A stretch of DNA of 64,000 nt from Cryoendolithus antarcticus (Eukaryota; Ascomycota; Dothideomycetes; Cladosporiales; Cladosporiaceae): the NCBI GenBank assembly GCA_002077065.1, contig NAJO01000001.1, positions 186,001 to 250,000 on the forward strand. The letters are read 5' to 3'. A program made the position numbers and the translations under genes. Shown one piece after another: positions 43,601-52,390 of this stretch. How positions within the stretch are numbered: position 1 is the stretch's first letter; each line of letters opens with the position of its first letter. The notes beneath the pieces are model-generated. The model did no database searches, was not told where the DNA came from, and worked only from the letters and a program-made list of their open reading frames with translations.

Positions 43601-46600
43601 CCTTCCGGTTCTTTTGTCAGGATGTAGTCTCTCGACTCGGTAGTGAAGTTGTGTTGCATCTGCTTAGTAGTCTTGACGAAGTTAGTAATATTGTCGAAGA
43701 TGTCATGAACAACGAGCTGATGAGGCACGCCAATGCGGACCGTCTCCACGGCGAGATCGACCGTCTTCTCGGTGACGATAGTCGAACCGTGCTTGCGCTT
43801 TATGTCGCGGAGATCGACACGCAGTGCTTTCACCCCAATGATTCTGCTCCATGCAGCCTTCGTACTGGGTGCTCGTACGTACAGACGCGCCAGGGGGCAG
43901 CGCATAAATGGCGACGCCCATCGATGCCGCCCAGCTTCAAAGCCGAAGACCTGTAGCATCATACGCGGGTCAGATGGCATAGTCGCCTTTACCTGCAGAA
44001 GTCCTATCCTGCAGTCAATCGTTGTGATCTCTGCGGCATTGGTCGATCCGGGCACCTGTAGCGCCGAGGGTCGAGACGTGGGCGCCTGAGGCCGGCTGGT
44101 AGCGTGTCTGTCGTCGTAGAATGTACGCTTGACAACCATAACAGCTACACCGATAGCATAATGTCGATACAATGAGTATGCCAGGAGTATGCTCTTCGCA
44201 TGTGAGTTGATATGGAAGACGGGACCCGTGCCATCTGTACTGGTGGAGAATGCCACCTCGAATCTCGGTACAGACAAGAATGACTCGGTAATGTCATCGT
44301 CGATGGAGTCAACAATCAAGCCCTCAAGGTTTTGCAGATGAACCGTCAGCCGTCGACCGTCTGCAAAGCTTTCTTTCGCTCGGCGAGGCGAACTGCTGCG
44401 GCCGGGTGAATCTGGCGTTTTGTCTGGTCCCAATGGTAGACGTGCGCTAACACGGCGTCGATGATCGATCTGGATATTGTCTTCGCGGTGCGCTCTGTAC
44501 TCTGAACTCCAAGATTCAAGCTCGAGTGAAAATCCGCGTGTGTCATGCGATACTATCTTGTCGACCCCAGCTACCTGCACTGCGAACTCGTTGCCTTCGA
44601 TGCGAAAATGCTCCAGCCAGGCGGGAACTTTGCGCAGAAAGCTAGTATTGAGGGAAGAGGCATGGTGGTCCGATTTCGTCAGTATGCTGGAGCTTACTTG
44701 CCTATTGATTTGTCGAATGCCTTCACATATATCTGGACGCACGAGATACAGAGTACATGTCTGCACTCGAGCGAAGGCCGTTACTGTAGCATCGGGAATG
44801 GCATTGACGTCGACTTTGAGCTCGCAAGTGTCAGTGCGCATGAGATCGTGACGCTCGCTTGCAGACGTTTGGTAGTAGAGCTCGTGTGATGTGTGACGAT
44901 AATTGACAGCAAAGCCGTAGTGCATCTGCCCATGCTGAGAATGAGAAGACTCAAGCTCAAGGGCCATGGACGAGGTCGTCGAGATCAAGAGATCGAAGTC
45001 ATCTTCAGACGCACGAGTGGTGTCCATCGGTGGTAACGACACTCGGATCACTGGCTCTTGAATAGATATCTTGATACTCGCCTTCGGTAACAGCCTAGAT
45101 ATGATGTGATGGTGGTCCGCCGACTTCTCCTGCTTTGGTCTGGACGTCGGCCCATCGCGTCCTTTGAGCATTGCCAGCACGAGAGGTAGATGGTGAGGAT
45201 CGAGATCGATTGAAGGTGAGGTGCATACGAGATTGGCGTACAGCACATTGGTGTTACGATCTCCAGCACTGTCGTGACTCGACACGTGTATTGCTCGAGA
45301 AGGTAACGTAGTTTTCACAGTCGCGGTGATCATGGGCACGTACAGCATTCTCTCCGGGTGCTTATGTCCGTCGTCGATTCCGGCGGAGATGGCGATAGCC
45401 GTGAGCAGACCTTGATGCGCGACATCGTTGCGGGCGAAATACATACGATGTGCAGGGGTCCGTGAGTCCAGCCGGAGAATGTCCAGACCGACCTCCTTCA
45501 TGGCCAGATTGAAGTAGATGGAGCGATCGAAGTGACTCTGTGTGGAGAGACGCTTGGACAAGCCAAAGAAGCCAACAGCCAACTGCACTTCTTGCATGCC
45601 TCTCAACATGGATGCTATGAACACGCGGGAGTCGGAGATTGCCCGGACGATGCGTTCCTCCGGCGAATCGTGAGGCTCTGGTGCCGCAGGCTCGCCATTC
45701 GCCGCTTTGCGGTCGCTCGTTGTGTCGTGCTCCTGCGGAATGCGAAGACCACGGAGATACACTGCACGCTGCTGAGCGTACTCGATGTCATCGAAAGGCA
45801 CATTGACTCGGCCCAGCTTCAGTGCGACCGATGCATCTCGCAGACCTTGCAGCTCGCGATGCAAAAGACCATGGACACTCAGTGTAGCATAGTCCAGAAC
45901 CTCCGTTGACTTTCTCCCTTCTGGCGTGAACAGTATGCTTCGGATGAGGCACTTCCATTCCGCAGGCTGCTGCACTTCGCCCTTGGCTTTGCTGTGTTGA
46001 AAGAGCCTGCTACGGTCGACCGTCTGACTTCGCGTGTCGACAGACACATTGGCCCGTTCTACGCGAACACTTCCGACGCCGACAACGCAAAGCTCCATCG
46101 TGTTGGTAACTAGATCTACAAGACGGAGCCATTCGATCTGACCATGCAGCCGCTTGACCTGCTCTTTGATCTCGTTCAATCGTTCCCAAAGCTTGCCATG
46201 TGCGCCGTCATCGTCCTTTTCATCCTCATTGCCATCGAGAGCTCTACTCTTGCCAATGTTTCCATTCGCGTGCGAAGTCGAGCCATTTGCATGAGCATGC
46301 TTCCTCGTGACTCCAACAGCACCTTTGCCCAGCTCTTCAAGGTCCACAGTGACCCTCAGCTCCGTAATCACGAGACTGCACCATGTAGGCAACGCGAATG
46401 TAGGTCGGTGTGGCGACAGACCCACGCCACGCACAGTGATCCGAATGCCATGTCTCGGAGAGAAAGCCAGTCGGCGAAACCCAGAGTACCCTACTCGCTG
46501 AATCGACACGCCAGTCAAGACGCGAACAACAGCGAAGACCACGAAGGTCGAGAGGTAGGCGAGCAGGACCAGTCCGAGTAGCAGTGATATGGACGGTATA

Positions 46601-46605
46601 GGCAT
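37690..46605 (-). CDS. FMP27: Fmp27/Hobbit (BLTP2) bridge-like lipid-transfer protein
   Basis: A very large single-exon protein of 2,971 residues, start ATG at 46605. The N-terminus has a membrane anchor (ISLLLGLVLLAYLSTFVVFA, about 6-25), followed by repeating-beta-groove sequence typical of this family. Diagnostic motifs are GFWDK at residue 1372 (GFWDKIRLSFHSRI, then GDLHLVLKGSRDPY) and WPPW at 2171-2174 (TCWPPWVPLEIMFEYEDNPF). The C-terminal 500 residues are low-complexity and Ser/Lys-rich. In yeast, flies and humans these proteins form long hydrophobic channels at ER-plasma membrane contacts that move phospholipids. Coding across 8.9 kb without an intron or lesion indicates strong constraint. 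The upstream GTG extension of ten residues is not needed. Confidence 0.95.
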   Translation of the reverse strand: MPIPSISLLLGLVLLAYLSTFVVFAVVRVLTGVSIQRVGYSGFRRLAFSPRHGIRITVRGVGLSPHRPTFALPTWCSLVITELRVTVDLEELGKGAVGVTRKHAHANGSTSHANGNIGKSRALDGNEDEKDDDGAHGKLWERLNEIKEQVKRLHGQIEWLRLVDLVTNTMELCVVGVGSVRVERANVSVDTRSQTVDRSRLFQHSKAKGEVQQPAEWKCLIRSILFTPEGRKSTEVLDYATLSVHGLLHRELQGLRDASVALKLGRVNVPFDDIEYAQQRAVYLRGLRIPQEHDTTSDRKAANGEPAAPEPHDSPEERIVRAISDSRVFIASMLRGMQEVQLAVGFFGLSKRLSTQSHFDRSIYFNLAMKEVGLDILRLDSRTPAHRMYFARNDVAHQGLLTAIAISAGIDDGHKHPERMLYVPMITATVKTTLPSRAIHVSSHDSAGDRNTNVLYANLVCTSPSIDLDPHHLPLVLAMLKGRDGPTSRPKQEKSADHHHIISRLLPKASIKISIQEPVIRVSLPPMDTTRASEDDFDLLISTTSSMALELESSHSQHGQMHYGFAVNYRHTSHELYYQTSASERHDLMRTDTCELKVDVNAIPDATVTAFARVQTCTLYLVRPDICEGIRQINRQVSSSILTKSDHHASSLNTSFLRKVPAWLEHFRIEGNEFAVQVAGVDKIVSHDTRGFSLELESWSSEYRAHREDNIQIDHRRRVSARLPLGPDKTPDSPGRSSSPRRAKESFADGRRLTVHLQNLEGLIVDSIDDDITESFLSVPRFEVAFSTSTDGTGPVFHINSHAKSILLAYSLYRHYAIGVAVMVVKRTFYDDRHATSRPQAPTSRPSALQVPGSTNAAEITTIDCRIGLLQVKATMPSDPRMMLQVFGFEAGRHRWASPFMRCPLARLYVRAPSTKAAWSRIIGVKALRVDLRDIKRKHGSTIVTEKTVDLAVETVRIGVPHQLVVHDIFDNITNFVKTTKQMQHNFTTESRDYILTKEPEGPKHVPRVSFRAQLFVFDIEDSSFEWKLSTIYRAGLQEQKQRLAREDIFRLKEKRLAQCHRSGSRARAQSARPGARSVSTTRRSNSHHRRRSSQPPSKVDRQRSDRGKMRYDADGQCGLTDTSHLSIDQARDKLNRLHAQSWKSRIDRVQSFQRRAVRDIRTAFWGSSELPEDYEQGEPIMAMSQRPSLLVIAMTDLALTIDKPSFPIDEVHKFLHDVGKAMPTEMKYGLLIPVNLHITTGEVRVQLRDYPLPMFHIPPLANGQPPRLPSMSMRTDFVIAEEFRDIESQREVDVQVVLKEKMGSKNGKPYAITVRRTISPVKTYSNMKFEINTSQPTKLTWGTSYQPAIQDTMQCIEGFTKPPIDTSDRVGFWDKIRLSFHSRINVAWKGDGDLHLVLKGSRDPYVVTGQGAGLAMVWRNDVRWNIAQHNDPRQFMTIDSGDYILAVPDFNNYARHDEDLAREDSISASSSSSYKREAIFKKVIMKLSGKVRWLAGLTFERDLPCGGRSFDFKPHYEVVLKHPDFAKAPKNGPYDAYAGLRSNHIHLSLAVAAPHDRDWSVSNLKPSNDYNSVHLTPRFFSHFYSWWSMFSGVMSLPVRQGPLWGPTEKQSKKFGRHLATIKYNLLMSPLFISHIYKHKDAEEYNEDSVSATGLKMKLDSFMLDLHQRREYFDIKGHSDADTKRSSGMRINKAQLDFISADLRAVSASITGTSAQEIEKATDETLASLHSQMPQVDMSRFTIPDNDFTWIDMDDFVELDWILPAESDRETKILPLGYAPRFTYFRQTDHDDAISGDTTRTSPFGDEPTHYCVMSAKNDPRRVQAELIAERLATLRTQRSENDRAEGEQHLHTVQSMAKDAEHTSKELDALRAHGEHLKQKYRALHGMFDTLKHRLECDDPSTVPELETAEEFYEAHENAQIPGPGEPGMRRVDTAPLADYTNDSNNRFIVHNPQIKWNNSLRNIILRYIHQNSQRRGFVYFMSRRAVRFLLDILEEQKKKAAESRQGPQRQKSHATAQTPFSPDGDDEQTIQDRIDELLKDGRNFVDADEPVSENGSKQEQPEGPSDEIATEFMALNTYHFRLIAPQIQLQSEKNPKSVVLVTAKGAQLRVVQIMDKDRVNDDISGLVQRRFTAATDSLQMFVTSTKTFGSEYLRMYSGNKYGVKAGTCWPPWVPLEIMFEYEDNPFGFHRVVQRTSASLRYDKYNTLRLKYNDDVTGGETRNSSKEPEAESRMDHVWVEFPQFRAVCDSTQYFAMYIIVMDLLLYNEPLEKTRSERLEKIMLASDFSDLTGSPEMVQMLQERIRQLEEIKMHFQVHEKYLDRQGWKDRITMDQDLANCEDELFFMMKAITVAQQRIEDKRELDNGAGVLHINMSAKEIAWHLIQEKGESLIQVQLQNGSFDRTDNNDGSNYNCMEVGRINGFNLLPDALYPEIIGPYIDPGRGYKGLEDTKMFRVQWLMLEAIAGIPVVDSFEMNVVPLKLQVEREVAKKLFEYIFPGVGGNAFDGGGFSPFMVKNMIPPKEEDEQEPDSGTNTPQLNGDSPDVIRGTHNGTGAGSLERRLAPTLHLPKSREKKPEPKGLGITSTARQGLQGFNLFQHSNPSSTSVNGRSAASRQALAKTNDTASSPLARSPSERSIVTMRSEHHPNGDIAAPTDRKRSRVLQRHGSTSNDKRKKSQEQSDDLTQMMNRASNYMTLSLVKIPSMVLCLSYKGRKGQRNIEDVHDLVFRMPMLEYRNKTWSNLDLALQLKKDVIRALIGHAGAIVGNKFSHHNPKKQQQSRLREIANMSSLLGRDNSSTNASDSNSLQVAARGETPGRPSTTSGTPSTFDMSESMGSTPSLSESEQGTEHADSVGFAPVSIQRQRPTTSDTNGRDVKPHPGAAERPGFSREVRSPSTLLYISITDRAQFQARSRGSSISRHLTGFSQRLKQSDTRDSREGSASADEGDDGKRKSRLLMGPKELLKTLRDQ

Positions 46606-47111
46606 CGTTGCGCCGGCGGCGTTAGCAACGCGCACGCGAGCGCACCACCTCCAGCGATGTTGTACAAGGGATGCTCAACATATTATGCATCCCTTTGCCA
46701 CCAACCGATGTGAGTGAAAGGCGATATGAAGCTACCCGGTTGTCACCGGCGCAGCTAGTACTGGAAGTGAGGTGTAGAGGATCTGGAATGTCATGACTTA
46801 ATGGTGAGTAATAACCTCAGTTATCAACTCGTCAAATGGCCGGCAGCACCGCCCTAGACTACTGCCATGAAAGCCATGTACACCCACGAATCTAGGTGTC
46901 ATCACGCAGACCGCATACCATCATGGTAGCGTAGGCTGTGGAAAGGAAGGTTGTGTCACATTCGCTACTGGTCTACCATCGAGTACTCGCTGAACCTAGT
47001 AGACCCCCGCAGCAACTGTCTATCGCTGAAGTCAAGAGCAGCATTGACGCGCTGTCGCTTGCTCTGAACGCCGTAACACCTCCATGCAATGCACTGTCAT
47101 CCCACGTAATA
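46606..47111. other. Intergenic between CSN5 and FMP27
   Basis: About 500 bases between two minus-strand genes, holding the CSN5 3' end and the FMP27 promoter. No other feature was recognised; the plus-strand frame at 46938-47432 is a shadow overlapping CSN5. Confidence 0.4.
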
Positions 47112-48233
47112 TCATGCAGCTTTCACATCAGTCATCTGAGCATCCTGCCCATTCGCCTCGCCAGCTGTGGCAACCTCCTCCAGCGCAGCAGCACCACCTC
47201 CAAACAGCTTCTCCTTGACAATAGCGGCCATGAGGCCCATTCTCTCCTCATTAGCTATGCGCTCTGCAGCCGTAACGACTTTGGCCATCGCCTCGTCGCC
47301 ACCATTTCTCTTCGAGATCATCATCGGGTCGATAGTCGAGCGGTGCTTCTTAGTCTCGGTGACTTGCTTAATCTTCCCTGCCAGATCCTGAACTTGACGC
47401 GTACCGTACTCGCGGTTGCTGAACAACGGTGATGCCGAAAGTGTCTGGACCCAGTACTTATTCCACAACGCCTCCAATAGCTTGTTATCGAGAGTGGATT
47501 TGTAGTGCGAGACTTCGAGAGAGTAGTAGCGGTTGGCGTGCGCGCCGAAGTCTTCTGCCTTCGCAAGAGGCACGGCTGCCATCCCTGCTGCAGCTGAATC
47601 GGAGCCTGGCGGTACGTAGCCTTCTGGATATGTCCTGAAAGCGCCAATCTCAACCTTGCCAGCACTAATGGTCCTGTCCGGATCGATGACCACGGCGAGG
47701 AAGGGATCAGAGAACGACTGCTGCGTATGCTCGGTGGCCACGTCGATTCCTGACAGCCAACACCCATATCCCGGATGGCTGTGATACCATCCTACAGCGT
47801 TCTCCAGCTGACCTGCCTGCCTCGAGCGCTCCAAAAACAACACCATGTACTCGTCGGCCTCTGTCTGCGCGTTCACTCGCGTCTCCGTACCTTCCACAGG
47901 TAGCCTCAGTGCGTCCGTCACCACGAAAGTCTCATGCTGTACGTAGCCTAGCATGAGTCCCATCACCTCGAGACTCCCCCCTGAGCGAGCGTGCATGACC
48001 ATCTTGATGAGCGCGACGGCAGATATGCGAACATGTTTGAAGTGATGTGGGTCTGTCTTCCATGGTTTGGCGGCGTTGATCTTCTTCTGCTCGGCGCTGT
48101 CGTAGCCATACAGCGCATCTCGGTTAGGATCTGTGAGTTTGACCGCGTTCTCGATCTCTGCATCCTGTCAGTATTGAGCCTATATGTGGATATGAAGTAG
48201 TTGACACCCACCCCACGACTTCAACGCGTCCAT
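47112..48233 (-). CDS. CSN5: COP9 signalosome subunit 5 (JAMM deneddylase)
   Basis: The catalytic metalloprotease subunit of the COP9 signalosome removes Nedd8 from cullins. Exon 1 is only 22 nt (48233-48212, MDALKSW plus one base), the intron is 48211-48158 (GTGGGT...GCAG) and exon 2 is 48157-47112, giving 355 residues, the usual length. The N-terminus is [20 protein letters not shown]. The JAMM site is complete: E71 in EVMGLMLG, H133 and H135 in HSHPGYGC, and D146 in WLSGID. The MPN core is followed by a helical tail and an Asp/Ala-rich end. It is divergent from the HET gene to its right. In filamentous fungi CSN5 (CsnE) controls development and secondary metabolism. Confidence 0.96.
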
Positions 48234-48832
48234 GCTGGGCAATGCAGACTAATGTTTGACTGTTGGTCGACCTACTTTGTGAAATCACCTACGAACGAAC
48301 CGAAGCTAGTGAGGTGTTAGATCAAACCTTAATCTTGGAAGTCATTCATCACAGTACTTCTCTCACGCGCAATAACACCAACAGACATCCGTCCGAGACA
48401 TTCGAGGCCTCCGAATTCCCTGTGAAACTTCATCGCTTCTACACGCATCGTTGATGCGCGCGTCGCGTAGTGAGTCCTCACCATGATTGGGCTTCGCATT
48501 GCCACTCAAGGGGGCCAGGCGAAGCGCCCAACGTGTGCGCGCTCGCAAGGCGCCAGCTCTGAAGGCGCCAGCTCTGCCCTCCTGGTCATGTCTGAGCCAC
48601 ATTAGCCGGCCACACCTTGATGATGTATATACAGTGCATGGCCTTCATCGCGATCTCCTCCTCGATTGACTCTGCGGCGGGTTGCGACTGTCTGATCGAC
48701 TAGTAGATATACCAGCAGACACTTTCTTGATCGTGCTTATGACTGGCTGCTCTGACTTCGCTGTCTCCCGTCCTACGCATTGTTCTAGCTCGCAGGGGTC
48801 TCTGTTATCCGGCCGGCTGCAACACTGTCATC
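48234..48832. other. Divergent intergenic region (CSN5 / HET gene)
   Basis: About 600 bases holding two promoters. It contains a perfect tandem 15-bp duplication at 48547-48576. No gene was recognised. Confidence 0.45.
48547..48576. repeat. Tandem 15-bp duplication (2 copies)
   Basis: The unit AAGGCGCCAGCTCTG occurs twice in direct succession at 48547-48561 and 48562-48576. It lies about 270 bases upstream of the HET gene start. A GGCGCC palindrome sits in each unit, so it could be a duplicated protein-binding site, or simple slippage. Confidence 0.85.
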
Positions 48833-50098
48833 ATGCGACTCCTCAACACAGGAACATATGAGGTCGGTGAACCTGAGTATCCCATCACTCAGCGATATGC
48901 CATCCTCTCGCACCGGTGGCATGCAAAAGAAATCAGCTACCAGCACCTGGAGTCAGCGGAGAAGATTGCGGAGTCGATTAATCTCCCTCACTTCGCAAAG
49001 ATACAAAGTGCATGCGCAAAGGCTGCAAGTCTGGGTTTTCAATGGCTTTGGATCGATACGTGTTGCATCAACAAGCAAGACAACGCGGAATTGACGGAGT
49101 CGCTGAATTCGATGTACAAATGGTACAGACAGGCATCCGAATGCTTGATATACTTGTCAGACGTTGATCACACTGTCGCGAAAGGACCAACTCCATTTGC
49201 AGTAGCTGCTGCCGACGAATCTGAGCTCCGTGAGTCGCAATGGTTCACTCGAGGCTGGACTTTGCAGGAGCTGTTAGCTTGTCAGACAGCCAGATTCTAC
49301 GACGTCAACTGGGACGAGATTGGCACGAAAGACACCCTAGCACCAGATCTACAGAGGATCACACATATAGAAGCAGGCTATCTCGATCACCGAAAGAACC
49401 TACAGCTTGCAAGTATTGCTACAAAGCTCAGCTGGGCGTGTGATAGAATCACCACTCGACCTGAAGACAAAATATACAGCCTTGTTGGTCTATTCGACGT
49501 GTATCTTCCCATACAGTACGGCGAGGGTTTGAAGAAAGCCTTCTGCCGTTTACAATTGGAGCTACTGACGACTCCGGATGAGTATCTCTTCGCCTGGACG
49601 CTGCCTGGTCCGTCCTGGGAGCCACCCCCAGGCTACGACAGTGATGAGTATGGCTTACTGGCTCCTTCAATCGAATGCTTTGGCAAGTCGGGGGGTGTAA
49701 CACATGTGAACAAGGAGAACTACCGACCACGTTCCGCAGCCGGCTATAGCATGGTTCAGACAGGCGTCATGTTTGCCGTGCCTACCATCGAGTTCGAGAA
49801 GAAGGAGTGGAATTGGTACACCATCTCTGGCCTATTCGTACCGCCAGCAACAATACCATTATTGGCATATGCCGAGCGCCGAAGGAACAAGTTCGGTTTT
49901 CCCCTGACACTAAACTGCTGGAATGTTAATAATGGTCGCGTTGGTGCTCCAGTGCGAATATGGATTCGGAAAGGCGACGAGTCATCGCATTTTGCAGTCT
50001 GGCGAAGATTTCGATGTGACGAATGGATCCTGGGTACACAGGCGGCGAGATGGAGGCGTTCGGGCCCGGTGACAGAACTGGCTGTTGCTCAGCCTTGA
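48833..50098 (+). CDS. HET-domain protein (intact)
   Basis: A 421-residue uninterrupted protein with the heterokaryon-incompatibility domain at its N-terminus: MRLLNTGTYEVGE, YAILSHRWHAKEISYQHL, WLWIDTCCINKQDNAELTES, LNSMYKWYRQASECLIYLSD, WFTRGWTLQELLAC. The block TRPEDKIYSLVGLFDVYLPI and the IQYGEGLKKAFCRLQLEL segment follow, as in the HET-E/HET-D/het-10 type. The second half is of unknown fold. HET domains are TIR-like and trigger cell death after non-self contact; partners are usually NLR proteins. No stop or frameshift is present, unlike the HET relic at 18-20 kb. Whether it acts in incompatibility is inference. Confidence 0.9.
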   Translation: MRLLNTGTYEVGEPEYPITQRYAILSHRWHAKEISYQHLESAEKIAESINLPHFAKIQSACAKAASLGFQWLWIDTCCINKQDNAELTESLNSMYKWYRQASECLIYLSDVDHTVAKGPTPFAVAAADESELRESQWFTRGWTLQELLACQTARFYDVNWDEIGTKDTLAPDLQRITHIEAGYLDHRKNLQLASIATKLSWACDRITTRPEDKIYSLVGLFDVYLPIQYGEGLKKAFCRLQLELLTTPDEYLFAWTLPGPSWEPPPGYDSDEYGLLAPSIECFGKSGGVTHVNKENYRPRSAAGYSMVQTGVMFAVPTIEFEKKEWNWYTISGLFVPPATIPLLAYAERRRNKFGFPLTLNCWNVNNGRVGAPVRIWIRKGDESSHFAVWRRFRCDEWILGTQAARWRRSGPVTELAVAQP

Positions 50099-50741
50099 CA
50101 AGGCAATGCAAAGGTGCGGTCGTGGACTGAAACACACAGAACGTGCCAATCCGATCCCATTTACTTGTCGAAAGGCAGTTTGATAGGGAGTTCCGGATCA
50201 TGATGCCTCACATCGGCCATTCGAGTCTTATGCACGCAAACGGCTTCTCATGTCTACTAGATCTTGTTCCTACAACCCCCCTCTCCCACACTCCCCGCGA
50301 ATCACGAGTCCCGCACATGGATCGATGAGACGTCGACCTGTGTCTCTCGCCGAATGATCATCTGTTGAGACTCAGCGCTCGCAAGAGACACCTGATCAGC
50401 CCGGCTGCGCCCAACCGAGACGCCATGGCGCATCGGACCTGGCCTCATGCCGAAGTCGTCCGCACTCCTACTGTTTGTGTATCCTCGTCTTGCTCCTGTG
50501 TTAATAGACCTGAGGGCGATTTCATTGCGATGGACGCACGCACCCCAATATGTGGCACCCTGACTGAAGGCGCCAACTAAGGATCGTAGGCATGGGATGG
50601 TACTGGTGATGAGCGAAGTGCACAACGTGACCTCCTGAAGGATCAACATTGGCACGCTTCCGATACTTGCTCGATCCTCCTGGCCTAATCGTACATGTGC
50701 GATTGTTTGAGCGACGAAAAACGCTGTCGTACTGCGGTATG
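50099..50741. other. Intergenic, accessory region
   Basis: No supportable gene between the HET stop and the rhodopsin-like relic. Small frames on both strands lack family resemblance. Confidence 0.35.
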
Positions 50742-51600
50742 TCAGCTGGCTGCGCTTCTCAACAATATCGATGCGTCATACAGGAACCGACAAGAGTACA
50801 ATGTAATGACTACGCGCTTCTTGTCGCCTGATATACGCAGAGCGTGCAGAAATGTGATAGGTAGTGTGAACATCAGGACCTCGCTGAAGACGTCCAGCAG
50901 GCAGACGGCGATCATCCGTGCCGTCTGTCAGAAGTCATCATCTGTTGATCACGCTGCTCTCGCGAGACTCACGCTTCCCAAACAGCGGTCGCTAGTACTC
51001 AAGTCAAGAAGCTCCTGCGTTGCGCACCCGCCAAAGCCACTCCCATCGACGCAGCCATGCAAATCAGAAGTGCAAGACCGGCGATCGAATAGATGAGGTC
51101 TCTTCGGCGGGTTGTTCCCACAAAGATTTCCATGTTGAACACCAGCAGCGATGCCTTTGCTCCGTACAGGGCTGCAAACCAGAATAGCTCCATCGCGAAG
51201 AGCAGCTTGTGCTTTATCAGCGGAACTCCCTGCATCTCGTCGCTCAATTCACGTACCGTCGAGATCATGCCTTGCTTCTTTGACCAGACTACAATCATCA
51301 GAGCGAGCCCCAACCCGTCAGACACTGCGCGCATGAGTAAACCCCAGTGTCCACAAGCGATCAACTGTGCAACACCAGCAGATCAGTCTGATGTCCATCA
51401 AAGGCGCAATCAGCCTCCGGATTACTCACATAGGTAAATCCTAGCACCGCATCGTCATACCACAAAAGCCCATACTTCCCAACGATGCGTTCACCGAGGA
51501 AGCAAATTGAGTAAGTTATGAACAATATGGTGGCAAGCCAAAGCCAACATCCATGGTCGATATTGCTGGGCTTACTGAGGCCAGCTTCCTTAGAAAATGA
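50742..51600 (-). pseudogene. Rhodopsin-like (PTH11-related) 7TM protein, probably degraded
   Basis: Membrane segments of a fungal rhodopsin-domain protein can be pieced together on the minus strand. The first is WLWLATILFITYSICFLGER with LLWYDDAVLGFTY, ending at 51430. A good intron follows (51429-51365, GTGAGT...ACAG). Then come ACGHWGLLMRAVSDGLGLAL, FWFAALYGAKASLLVFNMEI and YSIAGLALLICMAASMGVAL, ending in a stop at 50999. Sequence typical of the last helices (DVFSEVLMFTLPITFLHALR, KRVVITLYSCRFL) lies further on in another frame, ending at 50742. No credible start codon precedes the first segment. The parts cannot be joined into one intact frame, so I call it a pseudogene; an unrecognised intron pattern is the alternative. 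The left and right limits are approximate. Confidence 0.55.
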
Positions 51601-52390
51601 CACTGTAACAGCATACTCAATTTCGTCAGACGTCGAGTCAACGGAGATGAGGTGCCCAACATGTACGTAGGCAAGCCTCCACGCTGTGCCACATATCTCA
51701 CGGGACGCTGGTTCGGCATTCTGACTGCCCAATCCTGCCAGTGTACGATATCATTGAGACTGGATTCTCTCCTCAGCAGGACAGCGCTCAGGCCAGATAA
51801 GTGGGTCACCCTAGCCATACTACATGGCTGTGCCGTCGAACGCTCTATTTGACTTTGTCGAGGTATCAGATCACATGGATCCAATGTGCACCGTGGAGTG
51901 TCGTTGTCCGCTTTATATGCCCGGCGACACACAATTGACTGCAACTAGACCACTTCACATAGCCTACAGCATCACGATCTGTGTACTAGAGTATAGAAGC
52001 AGTAACAAAACATTATTGCATCGAGGAAAGTATGCAGGTAAGGACTAAGTGATGCCGATAGACTCATTGGCGAATGGGACGTTTCCCCGATAAGAACCCC
52101 CTGTCGTTCTTAATCAAGTGCCCAATTACTTTATGTCTCATGCCATCAGCACTTTCACCTCATGCCAAAGTCTAAACAGACACTTCACAGCTGTACCTGC
52201 AGCTTGGCTGGTCTACCGCGCCGCAATCAATAACGCATGCATCGCCGCAGACTAATGTCGCAGTGCAGATTGGTGACGAGTGTTCCAATCTCGTGGCAGG
52301 CCTTGTCGGACTTCCAGCTATCGGTCTTTCTCCATCTACCCTCTCCTAGCAGTCAATTTTGTTTCCCAGTCTGCGAATCTGTCATCGAAG
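51601..52390. other. Intergenic, accessory region
   Basis: About 790 bases between two decayed membrane-protein genes. It probably holds the old promoters of both, which point away from each other. No intact feature was recognised. Confidence 0.35.

Noticed and set aside
51516..51944. A 142-codon minus-strand frame as an independent gene
   Set aside because: It is out of frame with the rhodopsin-like membrane segments it overlaps and lacks any recognisable domain.
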